Shown here: one piece after another, positions 51,331 to 60,610 of the stretch
How the letters are laid out: every line of letters starts with the position of its first letter
How positions within the stretch are numbered: position 1 is the stretch's first letter
NCBI GenBank assembly: GCA_964445375.1
Contig: CAYUKO010000001.1
Location: 1 to 64,000 of the forward strand
Direction: 5' to 3'
DNA from: COE1 sp964445375
GTDB lineage: Bacteria > Bacillota > Clostridia > Lachnospirales > Lachnospiraceae
DNA: 64,000 nucleotides
The notes under the pieces: generated by a model
Databases searched by the model: none
Told to the model about the DNA's origin: nothing
What the model saw: the letters and a program-made list of their open reading frames with translations, nothing else
Made by a program: the position numbers and the translations under genes

Positions 51331-52425
51331 TTAACGAATCAGTGTCTCCACATAATCCTTCCATTCCTGATAAATCTTCTGCGGATTCACACTGTTAACA
51401 ACACCTCTGGCCTGCATTCCTATGCGATTTGCAAGTTCTGTATCTGACAATACGCTTCTCATCGCCTCTGCAAGCTCTTCCTCTGCACCTGTTGGAACTA
51501 AAATCCCACCATATTGGTCAATAAGTAAGGCAGAACCGCCACATGGACAGTCTGTTGCAACACAAGGAAGCCCCATTGCCATTGCCTCAATAAGCGCATT
51601 CGGCATGCCTTCGTAATCAGAAGGAAGTACGAACAGTCCTGCATTTTTGATATCTTTTTCCAGTGTACTGCTTGCTCCCATAAAGCTTACTCTATCCGCA
51701 ATTTTATGTTCTATACAAAATGCTTCCAGCTCTTCTTTCACGCCATCGCTGCCAGCCTCTCCATATATCTGAAGCTGATACTCGGGGAATTCGTCACATA
51801 TTTTGGAAAATGCCCTAAGTAGAAGCATCTGATTCTTCTGTCTGGTAATTCTTCCTACCGTAACAATGGTTTTATCACGCTGCTTTGCCTGTGATTCCTG
51901 ATTGGAAAGGTATTTTTCATCCAGCGGATTCCAGATAATTCTTGATTTCTTCTGCAATTCCTCGTCAAAGAACTTCTTCGCATCGGGTGTCTGGAAGACA
52001 CAACCGACAGCCTTTTTTGTCATAAATCTGCATTTTTTCGGATAAGGAGCATAGTCCGTCCTCGGGTCATTTCGCACAGAAACCAGGAGCGGAATCTTTG
52101 TTCCGATAAGGCTATAAGCGCTTCTAAAATTTGCGTTTGCACAAAAGGATATTACAATATCCGGCTTCTCTTTCAGAATGGATTGGCGATAGCGAAGCAT
52201 TCTGACAAGTGCCTTATAGATTCTGCCCTTTTTCTCCTCCTCTGGCGTAAGTCCTACATGGATACGTCTGACACGCTCATCCAGCGGATATTCCTCTTGG
52301 GCTGTCCATAATGTTGCCACTGCTACATCATTTCCATCCTGGGCAAAACAGCGTGACAGAATACTGATTACTCTCTCTGCTCCGCCCTTACCCATGCTGT
52401 TAATATGAAATAAAATCTTACTCAT
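51331..52425 (-). CDS. GT4 glycosyltransferase
   Basis: A 364-residue GT-B transferase. ILFHINSMGKGGAERVISIL starts it, DIVISFCANANFRSAYSL and FQTPDAKKFFDEEL follow. TVGRITRQKNQMLLLRAF, IYGEAGSDGVKEELEAF and LFVLPSDYEGMPNALIEAMA form the donor-binding half, with the EGMPN..IEA motif and CPCGGSALLIDQYGG. It overlaps the preceding amidotransferase gene by 8 bases, so the two are probably translated together. Closely related to the gene at 48833 in the C-terminal domain. Confidence 0.87.
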   Translation of the reverse strand: MSKILFHINSMGKGGAERVISILSRCFAQDGNDVAVATLWTAQEEYPLDERVRRIHVGLTPEEEKKGRIYKALVRMLRYRQSILKEKPDIVISFCANANFRSAYSLIGTKIPLLVSVRNDPRTDYAPYPKKCRFMTKKAVGCVFQTPDAKKFFDEELQKKSRIIWNPLDEKYLSNQESQAKQRDKTIVTVGRITRQKNQMLLLRAFSKICDEFPEYQLQIYGEAGSDGVKEELEAFCIEHKIADRVSFMGASSTLEKDIKNAGLFVLPSDYEGMPNALIEAMAMGLPCVATDCPCGGSALLIDQYGGILVPTGAEEELAEAMRSVLSDTELANRIGMQARGVVNSVNPQKIYQEWKDYVETLIR

Positions 52426-54280
52426 AAGTCTGATACCAACGCTGGAATACGAAAAGTGCCCATATCATACGGGAATAATTTGCTCCTGTTCCCGAACCAG
52501 CGTCTCCTGTCTCTAAATATTTTTCAATAAAAGAAGCTACATAGTCTGCATCAAACAATCCCTGCTTCTGTAAGTACTGCTTCTGTGTGAGATCAAGCAG
52601 CTGCTCCTTCAATGGACCTCTAAGCCACTTATCCAAAGGCACACCAAAGCCTACCTTTGGGCGGTCTAGCAAATCCTTTGGAATATAATCATAGGCAATG
52701 TCCTTAAGAATTCGTTTCTTATTGCCTGCCTGATACTTGAATTCGTGAGGAATGCTAAAGGCAAATTCCATAACATTCGTATCCAGTATTGGACATCTTG
52801 TCTCTAAGGAATATTTCATGGCTGCACGGTCTACCTTACACAGAATGTCTCCCGGAAGATAGGTGTCCATATCCAGTAACATCCTTCTCTCCTGCCAGTT
52901 ATCTTCGTTATACTTCGTCTCGAAATCGTAGTAGCATGGAATACCCTCTTTGCACACCATATTCTGTGCAACCTGTAAGTAATTGCCTGCAATAAACTGT
53001 GTCTTTGCCTCTTTATTACGGTTCTGTGCGATGACACGAACCTTAAATGGATAATGCTTCTCCAGATTACCAATTCTTCCGATTTGATGGGCAATTGCAC
53101 CAAGCCCGTCCAGCTTCTGTGCCTGTTCCAGCTTCTTATAAATATTATAACCACAGAAGAACTCATCTCCACCATCACCGGAAAGTGCAACGGTAACATC
53201 CTTTCTTGCAAGCTCTGCGACAAGCATGGATGGAATCTGAGAACTGTCTGCAAAAGGTTCATCAAAATACTTTGGAATACTATCAACCAGTCTAAACATA
53301 TCATTTTCATCAATGTAAAGTTCCGTATGATGTGTTCCTAAATGCTTTGCAACCTGCTTTGCATAATCAGCCTCATTGTATTTTTCATCATGAAAGCCTA
53401 TCGAAAAAGTTTTCACCGGCTCAGACGATAAGGACTGTGCAACTGCTGTTACAAGAGACGAATCATATCCACCACTTAAGAATGTTCCTAATGGCACATC
53501 TGCTATCATTCTCTGTTTCACAGCCTTTTCCAAATGCTTTTTCAATTCTGCCTTTGCTTCCTCATAATCCTTAGGACCTGTTCCCTTTTTCTGATGATAT
53601 ACTTCCTTCAAATCCCAATATTTCCATGTGGTAATCTGTCCAGCTGAGAATTTCAAAATGCTTCCCGGCTCAACCTGATAAACATTTTGATAGATGCTAT
53701 CCGGCGCCTTAATATACTGTTGGTACAGGAAACGCCCTAAAATATCAGCGTTTACCTTCTTATGAAATCCGGGATATCCCATAATTGGCTTTAACTCTGA
53801 TGCAAAGACAAGATTCTCATCCTCATACCAGTAATACAATGGCTTTTTCCCGATTCGATCACGTACTAAGTAAATTTCATCATTTTCTCTATCGAACAGT
53901 GCAATGGCAAACATGCCATGAATTCTTTCGATACACTTGATTCCCCACTTCAGATATGCAGCAAGAATCACCTCGGTATCACAGGTGGAGTGAAACGGAT
54001 AATCGGAAAGTTCTTCTTTTAATTCCTGAAAATTATAGATTTCACCATTAAATACAATGGATACTCTCTGATCTGCGGAATGCATTGGCTGATGCCCTAA
54101 TGGCGACAGATCCAGTATGGATAATCTTCGCTGCGCCAGACCAACCTGATAACCATTTCTCATTGGATAGATTTCTGCTCCGCTATCATTTGGTCCTCTG
54201 TGATACATGGTATCATTGATTTCTCTTAACTTTTCTACTGTAATACCTTTTCTGGATACATAGCCACATATTCCACACAT
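52418..54280 (-). CDS. asnB: Asparagine-synthase-type glutamine amidotransferase (copy 2)
   Basis: A second class II amidotransferase, 620 residues, with Cys2 in MCGICGYVSR, YHRGPNDSGAE, QRRLSILDLSPLGHQPM, IVFNGEIYNFQ for the glutaminase half. The synthetase half has VPLGTFLSGGYDSSLV near 260, a canonical SGGxDS PP-loop, then ALSGDGGDEFFCGY and DRPKVGFGVPLD. The PP-loop differs from copy 1 (SAG there). Both have the WbpS-type length and neither has a real asparagine-synthesis neighbour. Here it follows a GT4 and precedes another GT4, within the unit that also has UDP-GlcNAc 4-epimerase and 6-dehydrogenase. That is the arrangement expected for UDP-GalNAcA formation followed by amidation. The substrate stage (nucleotide sugar or lipid-linked sugar) is unknown. 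Confidence 0.86.
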   Translation of the reverse strand: MCGICGYVSRKGITVEKLREINDTMYHRGPNDSGAEIYPMRNGYQVGLAQRRLSILDLSPLGHQPMHSADQRVSIVFNGEIYNFQELKEELSDYPFHSTCDTEVILAAYLKWGIKCIERIHGMFAIALFDRENDEIYLVRDRIGKKPLYYWYEDENLVFASELKPIMGYPGFHKKVNADILGRFLYQQYIKAPDSIYQNVYQVEPGSILKFSAGQITTWKYWDLKEVYHQKKGTGPKDYEEAKAELKKHLEKAVKQRMIADVPLGTFLSGGYDSSLVTAVAQSLSSEPVKTFSIGFHDEKYNEADYAKQVAKHLGTHHTELYIDENDMFRLVDSIPKYFDEPFADSSQIPSMLVAELARKDVTVALSGDGGDEFFCGYNIYKKLEQAQKLDGLGAIAHQIGRIGNLEKHYPFKVRVIAQNRNKEAKTQFIAGNYLQVAQNMVCKEGIPCYYDFETKYNEDNWQERRMLLDMDTYLPGDILCKVDRAAMKYSLETRCPILDTNVMEFAFSIPHEFKYQAGNKKRILKDIAYDYIPKDLLDRPKVGFGVPLDKWLRGPLKEQLLDLTQKQYLQKQGLFDADYVASFIEKYLETGDAGSGTGANYSRMIWALFVFQRWYQTYE

Positions 54281-54295
54281 ATTCTGTCACCTCTT

Positions 54296-55480
54296 TTATG
54301 CTTCTATGAGTCTTATTATTGCCTCTTTGTATTTCTCCATGGAAAAATCATTTGCCCGCTTCTTCGTTAATTCACGATAGCTCTGATATAGCTCCTGATT
54401 CTGTAACATCGTAAGCATTGCCTGTGCAAGCGCTTCTTCCTCTTCTTCCAGAACAATTTTGTCATTCTGCTGTTCATATTCCATGTTCTTCTGCGGCGTA
54501 AGTGCCGGCGTAAGTATACCATAATCAGCCTGCATAGCGCCAACCGCGCTTTCTGCTTCCTTCCAGTCATCATGTAAGATTTCCGCAGGTCCTGACTTAC
54601 AGTTTACTGACACAATCGGAAGTCCTACTGTCAAAGCCTCAACCAGCGCATTCGGAAGTCCTTCGCTAATCGAGGATAAGACATAGATATCACTTGCCTT
54701 CATAAAGGAAAAGGGATTCTTCTGCATACCGGTAAATAATACCCTTTCCCCGATACCCATAGACTCTGCAAGTCTCTTATATTCTTCAAAGCTGCCCTCA
54801 CCGACAATAGCAAGCTTTGTATCCGGCATTTCTTCCTGCACTCTCTTAAATGCCTTTAAAAGATGCCAGAAGCCCTTCACATCATGTTCTCTTCCCATAG
54901 AAAGAATCACGTTATCTTCGCCTTCAAAAAATGGTTTATACGCATCTGCAAGTTCCTGTTCGCCAAGCTCCCGAATACCTGAAATATCACAAGGATTCCA
55001 GATTTCCTGTACATCCTTTGCCTGATACTTCTCTCTTACTTCCTCTGCCATGGCTTTCGCACAACAGACAACATAATCCATTTTCTTTAGAATCAGATTC
55101 ATATACTGCTTATTATGAATCTCTCCAAAGGAATGACAGGCTGCTATTTTTCTTGCCTTTCCTCTACTTAGGGCACTTGCCATATTCGCGGTCTGACCAA
55201 AGCTGTACATGACATCGATCTGAAGCTCCTTTTGTAAACTGGAAAGCTTCTTTGCTCGTTTGAAGAGATTTGTAATCTTTCCAAGCTTCCCCGGTACTGC
55301 CCCAAGATGCAGGTCAATTACATGCACCCCGGAAACATCATAAATCATGCCCGCCGTATTAAATACGACAAGATGTATCTCATATGTTGTTTTTAAAAGC
55401 TGCGCTGTTAAAGCACATACACGCTCTAAGCCACCCTGATCCAGCATGGGAACAACGAGCATGATTCTCTTTTTTGTCAT
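54296..55480 (-). CDS. GT4 glycosyltransferase
   Basis: A 394-residue GT-B transferase. MLVVPMLDQGGLERVCALTAQL opens the protein, SFGQTANMASALSRG and IAACHSFGEIHN follow. ILSMGREHDVKGFWHLLKAF, IVGEGSFEEYKRL, FTGMQKNPFSFMKAS and VLSSISEGLPNALVEALTVG belong to the donor half, with SVNCKSGPAEIL. An insert of about 40 residues after that (DDWKEAESAVG to DKIVLEEEEE) is acidic and may be a surface loop. It is 15 bases from the following amidotransferase and 3 bases from the FemAB-like gene upstream. The family call is firm; donor unknown. Confidence 0.87.
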   Translation of the reverse strand: MTKKRIMLVVPMLDQGGLERVCALTAQLLKTTYEIHLVVFNTAGMIYDVSGVHVIDLHLGAVPGKLGKITNLFKRAKKLSSLQKELQIDVMYSFGQTANMASALSRGKARKIAACHSFGEIHNKQYMNLILKKMDYVVCCAKAMAEEVREKYQAKDVQEIWNPCDISGIRELGEQELADAYKPFFEGEDNVILSMGREHDVKGFWHLLKAFKRVQEEMPDTKLAIVGEGSFEEYKRLAESMGIGERVLFTGMQKNPFSFMKASDIYVLSSISEGLPNALVEALTVGLPIVSVNCKSGPAEILHDDWKEAESAVGAMQADYGILTPALTPQKNMEYEQQNDKIVLEEEEEALAQAMLTMLQNQELYQSYRELTKKRANDFSMEKYKEAIIRLIEA

Positions 55481-55483
55481 TTT

Positions 55484-56269
55484 CTAATTCACCCTTTTCA
55501 TCAGCTTCATAGCGGTTACTGCAAGCTTTCCAAGAAGTGTATTACCAGTAAACACATTGTAATACGTAATCTTATCGCCACCGAATTTGAGCTTGAATTC
55601 ATCGATACCGTTTGGATTCTCAAAGTCTGAGATACCGCCCCAGTCATAACGAACGAGTCCCTTTTCCTTAAAGTACTTGATATCTTCCCAGTGCAGACGC
55701 TTATTGGCACGTCCAATCATGGACTGGTCTGCACTCTCTTCACGGAAGCAGGATGCAGAATGTAATAATCTTGCGTCTGTTTCATCACAGATGTAGGAAT
55801 GGAACACAAGAATCTCTCCTTCATGTAAAACAGCAGAAAAGATAATCGCATCTGCTTCCAGATAACGGTCGATTGCTGTAATATTAAGCTTCGTATCAGA
55901 GCCCTTGGACTGATACATTCTCTCATAGATATCCGCAAAGGTATCTATTAAGCTTCGATCTGCCTCAATATCAGCCTTTGTATAGAATCTGACTTCGATA
56001 CCATCCTTCTCACTACGGCGAAACTGATACTTTACTGCCTTGTTGATATTGGTAAGCATATCTTCTTCTGACATCGTAAGGTCATTCATACAGGTATGAT
56101 ATTCCTGCCAGCCTCGAAAGCTTCCCTTTGTCTGCTCTTTCTCCACACCATGAACAAAGAGAATATCTGCCTTTCTCTTCTGTTCAAGCAGCTCTGAAAT
56201 CGTTGTTTTACCCGGATACCAGATTTGATTTATCTTCAAAAATTTCTTCTGATACATTACATCTATCAT
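55484..56269 (-). CDS. FemAB/GNAT-like acyltransferase
   Basis: A 261-residue protein with a GNAT fold resembling the FemAB-like acetyltransferase family. INKAVKYQFRRSEKDGIEVRF near residue 95, FADIYERMYQSKG, AVLHEGEILVFHSYI and SADQSMIGRANKRLHWEDIKYFKEKG carry family features, and YDWGGIS with IDEFKLKFGG near 230 matches the FKxxFGG motif. Unlike the gene at 22183, it lacks an obvious N-terminal GNAT half and is some 70 residues shorter, so it may be a single-domain version. Beside a deacetylase and the GalNAcA genes it may acylate an amino group freed by deacetylation. Inferred. Confidence 0.6.
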   Translation of the reverse strand: MIDVMYQKKFLKINQIWYPGKTTISELLEQKRKADILFVHGVEKEQTKGSFRGWQEYHTCMNDLTMSEEDMLTNINKAVKYQFRRSEKDGIEVRFYTKADIEADRSLIDTFADIYERMYQSKGSDTKLNITAIDRYLEADAIIFSAVLHEGEILVFHSYICDETDARLLHSASCFREESADQSMIGRANKRLHWEDIKYFKEKGLVRYDWGGISDFENPNGIDEFKLKFGGDKITYYNVFTGNTLLGKLAVTAMKLMKRVN

Positions 56270-56297
56270 AAATTCTCTACCCCGTTTATGAATTTTG

Positions 56298-56324
56298 GTA
56301 ATTATTCAGTACCTGAATAGTTAC
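56298..56324. repeat. 27-base palindromic repeat at the end of a GT4 gene
   Basis: Two 12-base arms (56298-56309 and 56313-56324) pair at 11 positions, the twelfth being G-U, around a 3-base loop. The GT4 stop codon (56321-56323) lies inside the right arm. On the plus strand a GATTTTTTT tail follows, but no plus-strand gene ends here; on the minus strand no T run follows. A decayed copy is at 41711-41737. Confidence 0.65.
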
Positions 56325-57481
56325 GATTTTTTTACATTACCTGGCGGGTTTTGTCCTGTCCGATAGAATTCCTCCATCCGTGCCGCCTGTGTATTTACAT
56401 CAAAGTCTTTCTTCGCAATGGCTTCTTGCATGTCTTTACGAAGAAATGCTTCCCTGGCATTCTTAAGTATTTCCTCTGCCCAAAGCTTTGGTTCTTCTTC
56501 TATACTTCGATAGGACACAAGGTCTGTCAAAGCAACCTCCCTTGTAATCCGGTCAGATATCAGGCAATGCAGTCCTGCTGCCTGTGCCTCTACAACGCTT
56601 CCCGGAAGTCCCTCAAAGGTGGATGGAAATACAAAGTAATCAAATGCCTGATAATAGCGTTCCACATCAAATTTATTTCCAAGGAATAACACCTTATCCT
56701 CTATACCTAATGCCTTAAGCTTATCATGAATAGTAGCTTCTTCCTCACCCTTGCCAATTAAGACAAGAGCCATATCCTCACGGCTTTTACAAAGCTCTGC
56801 AAAGATATCAACAAGGTACGTATGATTCTTCATGAATCCAAAACGACCAACGTGACCAATGACAAACTTATCCTGAATGCCAAGTTGTTCTCTTACCTCG
56901 TTTCGAACTGCTTCATTATACTGGAATCTCTTTGCATCAATGGCATTGGGAATGGTCCATACGTTACCCTGCTCAACCCATTTCTTACCAAAAACCGCAA
57001 TTCCGGCTTCTTCGGAACAGGTAAAACAATAGTCCGCCTTATGTTTCAAAGAGCTTCGCAAGAGCTTTGTTACATAGCCTTTTGCACCCTTATCCACACC
57101 TGCGCTTCTTGCATGAGCAATGGTTACGACAGAAGGGTTCTCTTTCTTTGCAATCGGAAGATAGATGGATGCTGTACTTGTCATATGTCCCTGCACCGCA
57201 ACAAACTCCTGATGTTCCTTAAAAAACTGTCTGATTGCTTTCTTATATTCTGCAAGGTTTACCACCTTGAATCGCGGCAAACTATAAATCTTACCGCCAA
57301 GCTCTCGTATTTCCTTGCTATAATGTCCTTCCTCTGTCGTATGTACAAGAAAATCAAACTGCACCTTACTGCGGTCTATGCAGCGATACAGCTCCATAAT
57401 TCTACTCTCTGCACCACCAAGGTTTGTCGTTCCCAGTACATGCAAAACTCTGATTGGATTCTGTGTCTTCTGATTGGTCAT
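56321..57481 (-). CDS. GT4 glycosyltransferase
   Basis: A 386-residue GT-B transferase. VLHVLGTTNLGGAESRIMEL is the start, and VVTIAHARSAGVDKGAKG marks the acceptor half. FVIGHVGRFGFMKNHTYLVD, LIGKGEEEATIHDKL, FLGNKFDVERYYQAFDYFVFP and STFEGLPGSVVEAQAAGLHC complete the donor half, with a TREVALTD motif before the end. This pattern matches the EpsF/CapM-like group of exopolysaccharide enzymes. A short hydrophilic tail runs into the palindromic repeat that contains the stop codon. Donor not predictable. Confidence 0.87.
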   Translation of the reverse strand: MTNQKTQNPIRVLHVLGTTNLGGAESRIMELYRCIDRSKVQFDFLVHTTEEGHYSKEIRELGGKIYSLPRFKVVNLAEYKKAIRQFFKEHQEFVAVQGHMTSTASIYLPIAKKENPSVVTIAHARSAGVDKGAKGYVTKLLRSSLKHKADYCFTCSEEAGIAVFGKKWVEQGNVWTIPNAIDAKRFQYNEAVRNEVREQLGIQDKFVIGHVGRFGFMKNHTYLVDIFAELCKSREDMALVLIGKGEEEATIHDKLKALGIEDKVLFLGNKFDVERYYQAFDYFVFPSTFEGLPGSVVEAQAAGLHCLISDRITREVALTDLVSYRSIEEEPKLWAEEILKNAREAFLRKDMQEAIAKKDFDVNTQAARMEEFYRTGQNPPGNVKKS

Positions 57482-57491
57482 TCTTTTCCCT

Positions 57492-58238
57492 TTACTTTCT
57501 TATGTTATTTAAACGTACCAGTACATACTTGCTGACTGCCATAAGATACTCTTTGCTTCTTCCCAAAATGCCACGCTTATCCGGCGTAATCTTCAAATAA
57601 TCCTGATAAGAAATCAGCTTATCTTTCTGTTCCGCAAACATCTTCTCATAACGTTCAAAATCTTTATCATTCATGGTATTGGCATGAATGACAAAGGTCG
57701 TATAGCCATTTTCCTGCTTTAAGCTATTGCTCTGTTTGAAGGAAATCGGATAAAAAATCATTCCCTTCCACTCATATGGCTTATCGCCAAAGCCATCGGT
57801 CAGCTTTGCAAAGCCTGCTGCCTTCAAAGCCTTGAGTGTATTCTTATCGTAGGAATGTGCCGGAGCCATAAAGATATCGGTATAGATACCGTGACTTTCT
57901 AAGATTTCCTTACCCTTTTTCAGGGATGCAAGCTGTTCCTCATAGGTCTTTCCTGCATACTCTGAAATTGCATTTAATGGAAAACAGCCCTTCTTCTTCG
58001 TGCTGTAAATATGGGTACAGCCATGCTGTGCAATAGTCCAGCCTTCTTTTTCTAATTGTAATAAATATTCCCAAAAATCCTCCCTTGCTTCGTCGATATG
58101 AAGCATAGAATCCTGATTTTCGGGAACTACCCCTATAAGCGGTTTGACCTGATACAGATCACAAAGCTCCTTAAATCTAAGGAACTTTGCCCAATCCATA
58201 TCAGGTGTTATATCATCCATTCTTATCGAAATATTCAT
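57492..58238 (-). CDS. Polysaccharide deacetylase-like protein (DUF2334 type)
   Basis: The 248-residue protein has the NodB-like deacetylase core. SIRMDDITPDMDW near residue 5 supplies the metal-binding Asp pair, TIAQHGCTHIYS near 92 the HxxxH-type His, and FMAPAHSYD near 135 the Pro-Ala-His motif of DUF2334 proteins. VIHANTMNDKDFERY near 210 resembles the C-terminal His motif. No signal peptide is seen, so it should act in the cytoplasm on a lipid-linked or nucleotide intermediate. Together with the FemAB-like gene at 55484 it may free an amino group on a HexNAc residue. Ribosome site GGAG, 6 bases from ATG. Fold assignment good, substrate unknown. Confidence 0.75.
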   Translation of the reverse strand: MNISIRMDDITPDMDWAKFLRFKELCDLYQVKPLIGVVPENQDSMLHIDEAREDFWEYLLQLEKEGWTIAQHGCTHIYSTKKKGCFPLNAISEYAGKTYEEQLASLKKGKEILESHGIYTDIFMAPAHSYDKNTLKALKAAGFAKLTDGFGDKPYEWKGMIFYPISFKQSNSLKQENGYTTFVIHANTMNDKDFERYEKMFAEQKDKLISYQDYLKITPDKRGILGRSKEYLMAVSKYVLVRLNNIRK

Positions 58239-58258
58239 CTAATTCTCCAAGTATAAGA

Positions 58259-59233
58259 TTACAGGTTTGCCTTGTACCAGTCGATTGCAAGGGCAATACC
58301 CTTCTCAAAATCGTATTCCGGATCATATCCAAGTAACTCTCTTGCCTTTGAAATATCAGCATTAGAATGCTTGATATCTCCTGCTCTGTCTGGTCCAAAG
58401 TGAGGCTCTACGTCCTTACCAAGTGCCTTACAGAGATCATAATAAATATCAATCAGATATTCTCTTCCGCCGTAAGCTACGTTAAATGCCTGTCCTGCTG
58501 CATCACTGGAAGCAAGACATGCCTTCATATTTGCTTCGATTACATTATCAATATAAGTAAAGTCTCTTGACTGCTTTCCATCACCGTTAATGGTTGGAAC
58601 TTCTCCGTCTAAGAGCTGCTTAATAAACTTTGGAATAACAGCTGCATATGCGCCATTTGGATCCTGACGGCGTCCGAATACGTTGAAATAACGAAGTCCA
58701 TAAGTATCCAGACCATAAAGCTTCTTATAAAGCTTTCCATATTCTTCATCCACACGCTTTGTTAACGCATATGGAGAAAGAAGATTTCCTTCCTGTCCCT
58801 CTTTCTTAGGGAGTACCGGATGATCGCCATAAACGGAAGAACTTGATGCATAGACAAACTTCTTAACACCATTCTGTCTTGCAGCTTCCATCATATTTAA
58901 AGTACCCATAATGTTATTCTGCTCATAGAATAAAGGCATCTCAATACTTCTTGGAACAGAACCCCATGCAGCCTGATTCATAACGAAATCTACGCCCTCA
59001 CAAGCCTTCATACAAGTATCAAAATCCTTGATATCTCCCTTAATAAAGGTATAATTTGGTCTGTCCAACAGCATCTTTACATTTTCTTCACGGCCTGTAG
59101 AAAGGTCATCCAGACATCTTACCTGATATCCCATATCTGTTAATGCCTCACACAAGTTAGAACCAATAAAGCCAGCTCCACCTGTTACAAGAAAAACACT
59201 ATTTTCCGGAAATTTCAAATCCTTATATCCCAT
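58259..59233 (-). CDS. wbpP: WbpP-type UDP-N-acetylglucosamine 4-epimerase
   Basis: A 324-residue extended SDR closely matching Pseudomonas WbpP. FLVTGGAGFIGSNLCEAL is the NAD-binding motif, DDLSTGREENV follows, NQAAWGSVPRSI matches the WbpP HQAALGSVPRSI, YASSSSVYGDHPVLPK has the Ser motif, SPYALTKRVDEEY the YxxxK pair, and GLRYFNVFGRRQDPNGAYAAVIP is almost identical to WbpP. It converts UDP-GlcNAc to UDP-GalNAc or the corresponding uronic acids. With the 6-dehydrogenase two genes upstream it makes UDP-GalNAcA. The assignment is strong because the unusual GSVPRSI and RRQDPNG motifs are kept. Confidence 0.92.
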   Translation of the reverse strand: MGYKDLKFPENSVFLVTGGAGFIGSNLCEALTDMGYQVRCLDDLSTGREENVKMLLDRPNYTFIKGDIKDFDTCMKACEGVDFVMNQAAWGSVPRSIEMPLFYEQNNIMGTLNMMEAARQNGVKKFVYASSSSVYGDHPVLPKKEGQEGNLLSPYALTKRVDEEYGKLYKKLYGLDTYGLRYFNVFGRRQDPNGAYAAVIPKFIKQLLDGEVPTINGDGKQSRDFTYIDNVIEANMKACLASSDAAGQAFNVAYGGREYLIDIYYDLCKALGKDVEPHFGPDRAGDIKHSNADISKARELLGYDPEYDFEKGIALAIDWYKANL

Positions 59234-59254
59234 CGTTATTCCAATCCTTTCCTA

Positions 59255-60610
59255 CTACTTCTTTGCTGCCTTGCATATCTCATAACATTCTAACAATAAC
59301 AGCAATCCTGCCAGATAAAACAGTGGCAGATTATATAACATATATCTGGAAATGCACTGAATCATCAGAGAAGTTCCAGTCACATTTCCAGTAATCATCA
59401 ACAACACAAGTGCCATAAAAGGTGCTGCCTTGGAGTCATGGTTCTTCATCCAGACAACTATCGTAAGTATGATTGCTATCAGATAAATCCCAAGTGCATA
59501 CCAATTAAATATCGGATGTACAAACGCCACACTTCGAATAAAGCCCATCAGAACCATAGCCACATAGTTATATGCGTACTTCATAAGTACCTGTGGTAAC
59601 AGTTCACTCATGAGTGCAGAAGCTACCTTGTCCACTTCCACCATCATAAGCTGATAATCTTCTACCGTAACACCCGTGGTTTTGGTAACATACTCTTTTG
59701 CACAAATGGCAAAATAATCAAAGTTCAGACTGTCATGACATGCCTCATGATGTGCTGCTCTTGCAAGCAGACCATCCGGCGAGAACTGGTAATTCATACT
59801 ATCTGCATAGGCTCTATCATAAATTTCATAGAAAAGCTCTCTTAAGCCTTCGTCTTCTATTGCTTCGCCATCTTCCCTGTCTGCTACATACAAAACATTG
59901 GCAACAGACATTGCCTTACCGGATGCGGTATCAACAAACAGTCCCTGTTCACAGTAATTATACGTCTTAATAAGCAATCCACGCCCTACAAAGGCAACAG
60001 CAAGCATAACGACGAATACCGCAATCTGCTTCCATTTCTTCTGTAAAAAGGCAATGAGCGCCATGGCAAGAAACCATACGAGAATCAGCACCATAAACTG
60101 TCCGCGTACCAAGGACACTCCAATCGCCCAGAAAAAGGCAAGCAAGCTATCCTTTCCGAGAATATTTCTACTCCAGACTGCCTTTAAAATATACAGAATA
60201 AAGAACAGATAAAGAGAATATGCGATTCCTTCTGATAACAGGGAGTTCGTTATAATCATCCCCGAAGAAGAAGCAAGTGGTGTCATAATGTGTGGTGCTA
60301 ATAAAATCACCATTACGACCGGAAGCATGTACCATTTCAGGTTCAACAATCTTCGCAACGCACATACAAATATCGTATTTGCCACAATCGCTAGAATATT
60401 CTGCACGATAATAATAAGCTCATAATGATGCTCTGGTGACAGAAACCGAAGAAACTGTATGAGCAAAGCATAAACAGGCTCTCTTGTTACAAACTGCATC
60501 TCATGCTGAAAGCTATCACCAAGATAAAGCGGTTCCCCGGTTATCAGCAGAAAACCGAAGAACACGGCAAACACCAAAAATATGGTTATATCGGTTATTC
60601 TTTTTCGCAT
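59255..60610 (-). CDS. Multi-spanning membrane protein, paralogue of the gene at 49921
   Basis: A 451-residue protein with about ten helices, using ATG 60610. A TTG 12 bases upstream would include the ribosome site GGAG in the frame, so it is rejected; the chosen ATG overlaps the last base of the dehydrogenase stop (TAATG). It aligns end to end with the gene at 49921 (REPVYALL, LSEGIAYSLY, LYVADRED, RYMLYNLPLFYLAG) but I do not recognise a named family. A soluble loop of about 100 residues in the middle contains the VADRED region. It sits between dehydrogenase and epimerase genes. It could be a GT-C transferase or polymerase for the GalNAcA glycan. Confidence 0.6.
   Translation of the reverse strand: MRKRITDITIFLVFAVFFGFLLITGEPLYLGDSFQHEMQFVTREPVYALLIQFLRFLSPEHHYELIIIVQNILAIVANTIFVCALRRLLNLKWYMLPVVMVILLAPHIMTPLASSSGMIITNSLLSEGIAYSLYLFFILYILKAVWSRNILGKDSLLAFFWAIGVSLVRGQFMVLILVWFLAMALIAFLQKKWKQIAVFVVMLAVAFVGRGLLIKTYNYCEQGLFVDTASGKAMSVANVLYVADREDGEAIEDEGLRELFYEIYDRAYADSMNYQFSPDGLLARAAHHEACHDSLNFDYFAICAKEYVTKTTGVTVEDYQLMMVEVDKVASALMSELLPQVLMKYAYNYVAMVLMGFIRSVAFVHPIFNWYALGIYLIAIILTIVVWMKNHDSKAAPFMALVLLMITGNVTGTSLMIQCISRYMLYNLPLFYLAGLLLLLECYEICKAAKK

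Noticed and set aside
46783..54280. Asparagine synthesis as the role of both AsnB-like genes
   Set aside because: Sequence alone allows it, but two copies embedded among glycosyltransferases and uronic acid genes favour sugar amidation. The gene symbol marks the family only.
56298..56332. Plus-strand intrinsic terminator
   Set aside because: The palindrome is followed by GATTTTTTT on the plus strand, but no plus-strand gene ends there and all genes run the other way. I list it as a repeat instead.
56822..57535. 237-codon open frame on the plus strand
   Set aside because: It lies antisense to the GT4 gene at 56321 and the deacetylase start, has no ribosome site, and its protein is Cys/His/Ser-rich with no family features. 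It is a shadow frame.
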